Below, piece after piece: positions 15,899-22,604 of a DNA stretch of 64,000 nt. The stretch is from an uncultured Phycisphaerae bacterium. Lineage in GTDB: Bacteria; Planctomycetota; Phycisphaerae; UBA1845; Fen-1342. The translations under genes and the position numbers were made by a program. The notes beneath the pieces were generated by a model that saw nothing but the letters and a program-made list of their open reading frames with translations, ran no database searches and had not been told where the DNA came from. The stretch lies in contig CALGJV010000004.1 of assembly GCA_937928595.1 (NCBI GenBank), positions 1-64,000 on the forward strand. Reading direction: 5' to 3'. Within the stretch, counting starts at the first letter, position 1. Every line of letters begins with the position of its first letter.

Positions 15899-17599
15899 AT
15901 GTTGTTATCATGTGAGAGGACGAGGCGGTGGACGGGGGTGGCCGCGAGCCTGCTCGGCGCGGTGCTGTTGGCCGGCTGCGCTCAGCCGCCGCGGTCGGGC
16001 GCGCCGTCAGCCGCAGCGCCGACGGGGAGCGGCGCGCGAGCGGCGGACACCGGGGGCGCGGGTCGGGCGGCGGGCGTGGGCGATTCCCAGCTCGCGCCTC
16101 TGGGTGAGGCGGAACGCGCAAAGCTGATCGAGCTCATTCGGCAGCGGGCGGAGGCTGAGTCGCGGGGACGTGCGGCGCGGCCCACGGCCGTTGCGGGCGG
16201 CGGGACGAGCATCAAGTCGTCCGAGCAGTCGCGGGGGCTGCTGGCAGCGGCGGGTCCGGAGGCGGCGTCCCCGGAGACGACGGTGGCGACGTCCAGTCGG
16301 GCGGGCGGCTCGTGCTGCGGGGCGCGACGCGCGCGAGGCGGGCAGGGTGGCGTCGCTCCGGGGGGTCCGTCGGAGAAGGTGGAGAAGGACGAACGCGGCG
16401 GTGCTGCGGCCGCCACGCCCGCGCCGACCGCCGCTCCGGTGCAGTCGCCCGAGCGGTCGCACGACCTGCTGGCGGCACAGAACCCGCGGACGCCCGAGCC
16501 CGCGGGCCCGGCCGCGCCGACGGTCGCGCCGACCGGCGAGCGACCCGCCGCGCCGTCGGATGCGCCTGCGGCGACCCCGGCCCCGCCCGCGAAGCCGATG
16601 GAGCTGGTGCCGCCGCTGGAGGGCACGCCGCAGCCCCGCGTGGTCAGCCGCACACCCGTCGTTCACCTTGACGACGTTTGGAAGGGTCAGCCGGCCGTGT
16701 TCCGCTTCGAGCTGGCCAACGAGGGCGAGGCCCCGCTGCTGATCCGCGTGAAGCCGTGCTGCGGCGCGAAGCTCACGGGGGCGGCCGACCGCACGATCCC
16801 CCCGGGCGAGTCGGACGTTGTGGAGATCGTGTTCCAGACGGTTCGGCGCGGGCCGATCGGGCGCAAAGTCATGGTGGCGACGAACGACCGCGCGGCCCCC
16901 GAGATCGCGCTGGAATGTGTCGCGAACGTGCGGACCGGCCTGAAGGTCGAGCCGTTCACCGCGGCGTTCGGCAACCTCGACCGCGGGGCGGGCCCGCAAG
17001 AGCGGACGCTCATGCTGACCCGCGGCGACGGTGGGCCGATCGCGCCACGCGTGGCCGCGACGGGGCATCCGAACGTGACGGCCCGGATCGAGGAGATCGC
17101 GCCGGGCGAGCGGTACGCGCTGCACGTGACGGTCGGGCCGCCCTGGCCGAACGGGCCGCTGAGCGGCGCGCTGGAGATCGAGACCGGCGTGCCGGAGGAC
17201 CCGCGGGAGAACATTCCGGTGTTTGCATCCGTTGCGCCGCGGCTGGCGGCGGTGCCGGCGCAGTTTCTGTTCGACGGCGAGCTGAAGGCGGATTCGGAGC
17301 AGACGCTGCGCCTGCGATGGGCAGGGGGTCCGCCGGGGCAGATCACGGGCGCGACGACGAACATCAAGGATGCGGAGGTGACGTTCACGCCGGCCGGGCC
17401 GGACGTCGAAGCGAGCGTGACGCTGCGGGTGCCCGCGGGTTATACGCCCGATGCGCGGGCGGCGTACTTCGTCACGATCCGCACGGACGACCCGGAAGCG
17501 CCGCAGATTCAGGTGCCGGTGGCGTTTCGGCGTGTGACGGTGGTGCCGCCGGGGACGGCGGAGCGCATCCCCGGCGGCAAGCCGCCGCGGCCGCGCTGA
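15899..17599 (+). CDS. DUF1573 lipoprotein with a long Ala/Pro-rich linker
   Basis: This 566-residue protein has a lipoprotein signal ending LLAGC with the lipidated Cys27. Residues 28-240 are low-complexity Ala/Pro/Gly. They contain two related strings, SSEQSRGLLAA and SPERSHDLLAA, that look like a duplicated short motif. From about 250 an Ig-like DUF1573 domain follows (VFRFELANEGEAPLLI, then the family cysteine pair CCGA), with further beta-domains to the end. DUF1573 proteins are common in planctomycetes and Bacteroidetes, are thought to be envelope proteins, and have no known activity. AGGAG precedes the ATG. It stands alone and is followed by a strong hairpin. Confidence 0.8.
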   Translation: MLLSCERTRRWTGVAASLLGAVLLAGCAQPPRSGAPSAAAPTGSGARAADTGGAGRAAGVGDSQLAPLGEAERAKLIELIRQRAEAESRGRAARPTAVAGGGTSIKSSEQSRGLLAAAGPEAASPETTVATSSRAGGSCCGARRARGGQGGVAPGGPSEKVEKDERGGAAAATPAPTAAPVQSPERSHDLLAAQNPRTPEPAGPAAPTVAPTGERPAAPSDAPAATPAPPAKPMELVPPLEGTPQPRVVSRTPVVHLDDVWKGQPAVFRFELANEGEAPLLIRVKPCCGAKLTGAADRTIPPGESDVVEIVFQTVRRGPIGRKVMVATNDRAAPEIALECVANVRTGLKVEPFTAAFGNLDRGAGPQERTLMLTRGDGGPIAPRVAATGHPNVTARIEEIAPGERYALHVTVGPPWPNGPLSGALEIETGVPEDPRENIPVFASVAPRLAAVPAQFLFDGELKADSEQTLRLRWAGGPPGQITGATTNIKDAEVTFTPAGPDVEASVTLRVPAGYTPDARAAYFVTIRTDDPEAPQIQVPVAFRRVTVVPPGTAERIPGGKPPRPR

Positions 17600-17623
17600 C
17601 CCGCCGCGGGCCCGCGCGTCGTG

Positions 17624-17646
17624 GCGGCCGATAGGGGGTCGGCCGC
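17624..17646 (+). terminator. Hairpin after the DUF1573 lipoprotein gene
   Basis: A perfect 8-bp stem GCGGCCGA / TCGGCCGC with a 7-base loop lies 24 bp after the stop and before the convergent UVR gene. No T-run follows. Stem strength and position suggest transcription termination. Confidence 0.45.
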
Positions 17647-17671
17647 GGAGGGCTGGGGCGGTGCGGGAAAA

Positions 17672-17700
17672 CCCCGGGCTTGCGCCCGGGGCTCGGACGG
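17672..17700 (+). repeat. Intergenic hairpin repeat, copy C
   Basis: The stem CCCCGGGC / GCCCGGGG has a TTGC loop and the tail CTCGGACGG. It is identical to copy A (13687-13715) except for one loop base, and lies 4 kb away in the same orientation. Confidence 0.75.
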
Positions 17701-17742
17701 GGATGAAGGGGCGGGCGGCCATGGGCGCGGCGCGCGTGTGTG

Positions 17743-18510
17743 TCAAGCGTCGCGTTGGCGGGAGTTGCGAGGGTCGGCGAGCGTCTCCAGCCGGTCGCGC
17801 AGCCGCGCCGCGCGCTCGTAGTCCTCGACCATCAGGGCCTCGTGCAATTCGTGCTCCAGCCGGGCGGGCGCGTCGGCCGGCAGCCGCGCGAGGACTTCCC
17901 CGCGCAACTGGATCAGCGTGTCCAGCTCGCGCGCGGCGACGGATTCGTCGCGGCCCGCCGCGGCCCGCACACGGGCCAGGCCGTCCTCCACCGCCGCGAG
18001 CGCGTCTTCCGGCCGCCCATCCTCGAGCGCCAGGTACGTCTGCGCGCGGGCGTGCATCATCGTGACGTAGCAGCGCTGGCTGCGCAGGGCCTTGCGGTCG
18101 GCTGCGCGGGCGGCGTACCGCTCGCAGAACTCGATTGCGCGCAGGTTGCGGGCCGTGTCGCGTTCAACCGCGGCGTACTCCTCGAGGACGAAGGAGGAGA
18201 GGTAGCGCTGGTAGTACAAGTAGGCCTCGTGGCGCAGCTCGCGGCAGTCCTCCGGGCCGACGACGAAGTCCTCGTCGTCGCCATGCGTCGCCACGTGCTC
18301 CCGCAGCCGGTGCTCGTGGTAGTCCAGCAGCGATTCGAACCCGTGCGGCCGCTGGCCGTCCGGGCGCCCGTGGCACTCGAGCTGGAGCACCCCGAGGTCG
18401 ATCCGCGTCTGGATCTTCTCGCGGCCGTCGCGGCCGACGATCTTGCGGACCGAGATTTTGCCCGGCTCGAATTCCCAGCCTTCGAGGATCGTGCGCAGGT
18501 CGCGTATCAT
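17743..18510 (-). CDS. UVR-motif (UvrB/UvrC motif) protein
   Basis: This 255-residue soluble protein begins MIRDLRTILEGWEFEPGK. Its N-terminal part (KISVRKIVGRDGREKIQTRI) looks like a conserved beta-rich domain, followed by a helical, TPR-like middle (residues ~90-200, rich in Ala/Arg/Leu). The C-terminal UVR motif is LEHELHEALMVEDYERAARLRDRL. In UvrB/UvrC this motif is a protein-protein interaction coiled coil; in stand-alone proteins such as McsA it mediates partner binding. There is no nuclease or helicase domain. It is divergent from rsmD across about 70 bp. The function is unknown. Confidence 0.7.
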   Translation of the reverse strand: MIRDLRTILEGWEFEPGKISVRKIVGRDGREKIQTRIDLGVLQLECHGRPDGQRPHGFESLLDYHEHRLREHVATHGDDEDFVVGPEDCRELRHEAYLYYQRYLSSFVLEEYAAVERDTARNLRAIEFCERYAARAADRKALRSQRCYVTMMHARAQTYLALEDGRPEDALAAVEDGLARVRAAAGRDESVAARELDTLIQLRGEVLARLPADAPARLEHELHEALMVEDYERAARLRDRLETLADPRNSRQRDA

Positions 18511-18580
18511 GACACGGTTCGTATCGGCCGCGGCGGGCGGCGGCATCAGCCGTCCGGGCGGCTTCGAGGGCCGGCGGTCC

Positions 18581-19240
18581 ATGCGTGTCATTGGCGGAAG
18601 TTTTCGGGGACGTGCGCTGCTGGGTCCGGACGGGATGGAAACGCGCCCGATCACGGACCGCGTGAAAGAGACGCTGTTCAACATTCTCGGCGTGCGGCTG
18701 GGCACGCTCGGGGCGATTCCGCCCGTCGAGGTGCTCGACGTGTTCGCGGGGACGGGCAGCCTCGGGATCGAAGCCGTGTCGCGCGGCGCGCGGCGTTGCG
18801 TGTTCATCGAGCGGAACCGGCGGGCGCTGCGGGCGCTGCGGGCGAACCTCGCCATGCTGGGATTGGCCGAATTCTGCGCCATCGTGACCGATAATGCCTG
18901 GGCGATGCGGCCGCCGGCCGGTGCCGGGGGCTTCGGTCTGATCTTCGTCGATCCGCCGTACGCCGACGCGGCTGATACCGCGCGGGTCCGCGATCTGCTC
19001 GAGCGGCTCGCGGCCGGCCTCGCGCGGGACGGTCTGCTGGTGTTCCGGCACGAGGCGCACCAGGACTTCCCGGCCGGGTGTGTCGCAGGGCTGCGCTGCG
19101 CGGACGATCGGTCGTACGGGCGGATGCGGCTGCTGTTCTACGTGCGGGCCGACGCACCGACGGATGCGTTTGGTGACGACGGCGGGGCGGCGACGGCATC
19201 GGCGTCGGAGGCCGGCGTGCCGCCGGACGGCGGCGCCTGA
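18581..19240 (+). CDS. rsmD: 16S rRNA (guanine(966)-N(2))-methyltransferase RsmD
   Basis: This 219-residue SAM-dependent methyltransferase modifies G966 of 16S rRNA. MRVIGGSFRGRAL is the canonical N-terminus, TRPITDRVKETLFNIL the RNA-binding segment, VLDVFAGTGSLGIEAVSRGA the SAM-binding motif I, and FVDPPYA the catalytic NPPY-type motif IV. The C-terminal ~25 residues are an Asp/Ala-rich extension. The ATG at 18581 begins the family's conserved region; the 46 extra in-frame codons upstream do not fit. It is divergent from the UVR-motif gene. Confidence 0.93.
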   Translation: MRVIGGSFRGRALLGPDGMETRPITDRVKETLFNILGVRLGTLGAIPPVEVLDVFAGTGSLGIEAVSRGARRCVFIERNRRALRALRANLAMLGLAEFCAIVTDNAWAMRPPAGAGGFGLIFVDPPYADAADTARVRDLLERLAAGLARDGLLVFRHEAHQDFPAGCVAGLRCADDRSYGRMRLLFYVRADAPTDAFGDDGGAATASASEAGVPPDGGA

Positions 19241-19247
19241 GGCGGCG

Positions 19248-20252
19248 TCAGCGGCGCACGGCGCCGTGGAGCACGTCGCGCGTGGCCAACAAGTAGAAGA
19301 AGAACGCCGCGCCGAGGATGTTCGTGACCACGCCCACGGGCAGCTCGATCGGTCGCACGGCCCGCGCCACCCCGTCACACAGCGCGAGGAACGCGGCTCC
19401 GCAGAGGGTGGCGGCGATCAGCAGCGGGCCGGTCCGCACACCCACGAGGGCGCGGGCCATGTGCGGAACCATGAGTCCCACGAACCCGATCGGCCCGCAG
19501 TGGGCCACGATGACGGCCGTCAGAAGCCCGACCAGCACGAACGCTCCCCAGCGCGTGCGACCCACCGCGACGCCGCGCGTGGCCGCCAACTCGTCGCCGA
19601 AATGCAGCAGATCCAGCGCGCGATGCCCGGCCAGGAGGAGTGCCAGCGTCGGAACCAGCACGAGCGCGACCTGACCGGCCGGCTGCGGCTCCAGGGCCAC
19701 GAGCGAGCCCATCATCCACCGCACGATGTCGTTGGTGACGGCGCGATTCGCGAGGAATGTGACCAGCAGGACGCCGGCTGACGACAGGTAGGCCACGCAC
19801 ACGCCAGCCAGCAGCAACCGGGCCGGGTCGCGATCCGCGCGGAGCCGGCTGAGCAGGAACACGACCAGCATGGCCGCCGCAGCCCCGGTGAACGCGAGGG
19901 CGGCCAGCGGCACGCGGCCGAGCGGGCCGGCGCTGCCGACGAGGAATCCGATGGCGGCCGCGAGTGACGCGCCGCTGGCGATTCCGAGCGTGTAGGGCTC
20001 GGCCAGCGGGTTGCGGAACAACGCCTGGAAGACGACGCCGCCGACGGCGAGGCCCGCGCCGGCGGCGGCGGCCAGCAGGGTGCGCGGCACGCGAAAGCGC
20101 CAGAAGATGCTGTCGCTCGCGTCGGTGCGCCAGCCGGCCGCGATGTCGTCCCAGCGCAGCGGCGTCGGTCCGAGCAGGAGAGAGCCCGCGACGAGGAGGA
20201 TGGCCACGCCGCTCAGCAGGGCGAGCCGGGCAGCCGGGGAGCGGGCGGGCAT
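19248..20252 (-). CDS. FecCD/BtuC-family ABC transporter permease
   Basis: This 334-residue integral membrane protein has about 9-10 hydrophobic segments. FecCD signatures are RVPRTLLAAAAGAGLAVGG near helix 2, FRNPLAEPYTLGIASGA, LLLAGVCVAYL, and GPIGFVGLMVPHMAR, the loop contacting the ATPase. Family members import iron-siderophore, haem, cobalamin or metal chelates. No ATPase or substrate-binding protein gene is visible nearby. It is instead the third gene of an operon behind two related lipoproteins, starting 3 bp after the second. Either the rest of the importer lies elsewhere or the lipoproteins serve it. Confidence 0.88.
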   Translation of the reverse strand: MPARSPAARLALLSGVAILLVAGSLLLGPTPLRWDDIAAGWRTDASDSIFWRFRVPRTLLAAAAGAGLAVGGVVFQALFRNPLAEPYTLGIASGASLAAAIGFLVGSAGPLGRVPLAALAFTGAAAAMLVVFLLSRLRADRDPARLLLAGVCVAYLSSAGVLLVTFLANRAVTNDIVRWMMGSLVALEPQPAGQVALVLVPTLALLLAGHRALDLLHFGDELAATRGVAVGRTRWGAFVLVGLLTAVIVAHCGPIGFVGLMVPHMARALVGVRTGPLLIAATLCGAAFLALCDGVARAVRPIELPVGVVTNILGAAFFFYLLATRDVLHGAVRR

Positions 20253-20255
20253 GGG

Positions 20256-20912
20256 TCAGGGTTCCCGGGGCGGCTTTTCTTCGAGATTGAGGTCGTAGAA
20301 CGGCATGGCGACCTGGAAGGCCACCTCGCGCCCGAACGCGGCGGCCTCAGAGTCGAGCAGCGTGGCGTCGGAGGCTTCGCGCGGCGGGCGCCGGGCTTCG
20401 ACGAGCCGCCCCTCGCGCTCCTCCTTCGGCGGCCAACGCCGCGCCTCGCGCTCGTCGCCATGCACGGCGATCAGTTTCATGCGCAGCCGGACCTGGGGCT
20501 CGATCAGGGGATGGTCGGGGGTCGGCCGGATGACGAGCTGCTCAATGCGGATGTAGAGCACTTCCTCGGCCGCCAGCTCGCGCCCGATGCGGGCGACGCT
20601 CCACCGGCCGAAGTCGGGGTTGTCCTGGCGCAGCCGCGCGAGCTCGGTGAGCGGGACGATCTGGGAGGGGACCTTGTTCGTCCGCAGGATCTCGGTCAGC
20701 TTGTCGTGCAGTGCGCTCAGGAACACCGGGTTTTCCTGGTCGGGGCGGGCGGTCTCGGCGAGGATCAGCAGCCGGCCGCTGGTCAGCTTGACTTCGGCCT
20801 TCTGGATCTGCCGCGGGGCGAACAGGATCGCCAGCGGGGCGAGGTTGCAGCCGCCGGCCGGTAGCAGACCGGCCAGCAGCAGGAACCCAGCGACGCGACC
20901 GCGGGCCCTCAT
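20256..20912 (-). CDS. Lipoprotein of unknown function (paralogue of the upstream gene)
   Basis: This 218-residue protein has a lipoprotein signal (FLLLAGLLPAGGC, lipidated Cys22). The mature part is predicted alpha/beta. It includes LTEILRTNKVPSQIVPLTEL, AAEEVLYIRIEQLVI and a C-terminal EAAAFGREVAFQVAMPFYDL. The pattern of a short helix, then a strand opening with Glu-Glu/Asp-Arg, then a final amphipathic helix also occurs in the gene just upstream, so the two look like diverged tandem duplicates. The start overlaps the upstream stop as ATGA. The next gene starts 3 bp after its stop. It is not recognisable as a solute-binding protein. Confidence 0.65.
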   Translation of the reverse strand: MRARGRVAGFLLLAGLLPAGGCNLAPLAILFAPRQIQKAEVKLTSGRLLILAETARPDQENPVFLSALHDKLTEILRTNKVPSQIVPLTELARLRQDNPDFGRWSVARIGRELAAEEVLYIRIEQLVIRPTPDHPLIEPQVRLRMKLIAVHGDEREARRWPPKEEREGRLVEARRPPREASDATLLDSEAAAFGREVAFQVAMPFYDLNLEEKPPREP

Positions 20913-21556
20913 TTCGCCTTGACCTTGCGCTCGTAGAACTTGCCGGCCACCTCGGCGGCGAAGGCCTCCATGCCCCCGCGCCGGATCGCGGCATCCGACA
21001 GCCCGTGCTCGCCCTCCTGCGGCGGGTAGGCGACGCGGACTTCGGTGCTGTAGGCCGGCGCCGAGTTTGGGTATTCGGTGTTGTAAACGTTGATGACCGC
21101 GGCGATGTGGGCCCGCTGGACGTAGGGGCTCTCGGGGTCGCGGGTGGTGTACTGCGTCAGGTTGATCTCGATCAGGCGGTCGGCGTCGAACTTGCGGCCG
21201 AGCCGGGGCGGATCCTCCTTGTCCCAGTCCGGCTCGCGCCGCTGGTATTCGGCGATTTTGCGGGCTTCGATCGTCTTGACGCCGCGGACGTTGTTTTCCA
21301 GCGCGACCGTGACGTGGTCCGCGACCTCCCATTGCACGTGCGGAAACTCGAACAGCACGCCCACGTCCGCCCGCACGATAACGCCGACGCGCTTGCCCGC
21401 CAGGTAGGGGTAATCGGCGGGTACGGTCTTGCTCGGCGGCTCGCCCCAGAGGAGCCACGGGAGCGCCACGGCCCGGCAGCCCAGCACAAGGGCGGCAACG
21501 CTCAACCCCACCGCGGCCGAGAGGATGCGTCCGCGGCCGTACGCGAATGCGGTCAT
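20909..21556 (-). CDS. Lipoprotein of unknown function, first gene of operon
   Basis: This 215-residue protein has a signal peptide ending AALVLGC. The mature part begins with WLLWGEPPSKTVPADYPYLAGKR and continues with VGVIVRADVG, a helix (WEVADHVTVALENNVRG), FDADRLIEINLTQY and a C-terminal helix (GGMEAFAAEVAGKFYERK). It resembles outer-membrane-associated lipoproteins that combine a Rossmann-like strand-helix pattern, but no named family can be assigned. GGAG lies 9 bases before the ATG at 21556. Its stop overlaps the next gene's start as ATGA, so it heads a three-gene operon ending in a FecCD permease. Confidence 0.65.
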   Translation of the reverse strand: MTAFAYGRGRILSAAVGLSVAALVLGCRAVALPWLLWGEPPSKTVPADYPYLAGKRVGVIVRADVGVLFEFPHVQWEVADHVTVALENNVRGVKTIEARKIAEYQRREPDWDKEDPPRLGRKFDADRLIEINLTQYTTRDPESPYVQRAHIAAVINVYNTEYPNSAPAYSTEVRVAYPPQEGEHGLSDAAIRRGGMEAFAAEVAGKFYERKVKAK

Positions 21557-21686
21557 GCGACGAAGCTCCTGCATCAGTGAGCACGATACCACGCGGTTGC
21601 GGAGGTGGGTAGGCGGGCCGGCGGATCGCCCCGGGCGGCGGCGCGGCGGTAAGATGACCGCCGGACCGCCAGGGGCCGCGAGCCGC

Positions 21687-22442
21687 ATGACCGCGCCGTC
21701 CGTGCTGGATGATCGGTTCCCCGTCTTGTGTCCGCACTGCGGACAAGCGGTGCGAGCCCGCCGGGACTGGACGGGCCGCGACGTGCAGTGCGCCCACTGC
21801 GGCGGCGTCCTGCGGGTGCCCGAGGCGCCGCCGGACGGGCGTCCCGTGGAGGGACTGCGGCCGCTCGCGGCCCGGCGCGAGCGGTTCAACTTCGCGTGCC
21901 CCCGCTGCGACTCGCTGCTCGAGAGCCATACCGGCATGAGCGGGCAGTCGGGCCGCTGCCCGACCTGCAACGTGCGGCTGATCATCCCGTTTCTGGACCG
22001 GTCACACGGACGCGTGGACGCGGCCCCGGTGCTCGACACGGACGCGCAGGACCCCACGCCGCTGCACGCGTACGCCGCGAGCGGCGCCCGGGCGCCGCGG
22101 ATTCAGCGTTTGCCCGACGGCGCCTGCGAAATCGAGTGCCCACGGTGCGCGGCGCGGGCCGAGATCACGGCGAACGCCTGCGGCCGCTGCGGGTTGCCGT
22201 TCACGCTCGAGGGAATGGCGACCGGCGGACCACCCGCCGGCGCGACGGCGGGCACCGGGGCGCTGGTGCTGGGCATCCTGGCGCTGCCGGCGTCCGTCCT
22301 CTTTGTTCCGGGGTTGTGCGCCGTGGCTCTCGGCCTGCTCGCCCTATTCCAATGGCGCCGACCGGGGGTCCATGTGCGGGCGTTGATTGGGCTGGGGCTG
22401 GGACTGCTCTCGCTGCCGCTGGGGTGGCTGTTGCTCCGGTAG
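21687..22442 (+). CDS. Zinc-ribbon membrane protein
   Basis: This 251-residue protein has three CxxC-type zinc ribbons in its first ~170 residues (CPHCG...CAHCG; CPRCD...CPTC; CPRC...CGRCG), which probably bind zinc. Two closely spaced hydrophobic hairpins follow (TGALVLGILALPASVLF, then VHVRALIGLGLGLLSL). Such DUF4190-like tails after zinc ribbons are common in planctomycetes; the function is unknown. An alternative start is ATG 21654. That ATG overlaps a TAAGAT -10-like sequence, which argues for 21687. It ends 163 bp before a convergent secreted-protein gene with a strong terminator between. Confidence 0.7.
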   Translation: MTAPSVLDDRFPVLCPHCGQAVRARRDWTGRDVQCAHCGGVLRVPEAPPDGRPVEGLRPLAARRERFNFACPRCDSLLESHTGMSGQSGRCPTCNVRLIIPFLDRSHGRVDAAPVLDTDAQDPTPLHAYAASGARAPRIQRLPDGACEIECPRCAARAEITANACGRCGLPFTLEGMATGGPPAGATAGTGALVLGILALPASVLFVPGLCAVALGLLALFQWRRPGVHVRALIGLGLGLLSLPLGWLLLR

Positions 22443-22516
22443 CAATCGGGTGAGGAAACGCCGCCAAGCCCCGGGGGTGGTGCCCACTGCCTGCTGAACG
22501 CGGAGCCGAAAAACGG

Positions 22517-22550
22517 CCGCCGGCCGACAGCGTGGGCTGCCGGCCGGCGG
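22517..22550. terminator. Strong bidirectional hairpin
   Basis: A perfect 10-bp stem CCGCCGGCCG / CGGCCGGCGG is extended inward, past one mismatch, by CAGC/GCTG with a four-base loop. It lies between the stops of convergent genes at 22442 and 22605, as expected for a shared terminator, although no T-run follows. Confidence 0.6.
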
Positions 22551-22604
22551 GGAGACTGTCCGGTGCCCGGCCGGGCGGTCACCCGGCCGGACTACTGGAA
22601 GCAC

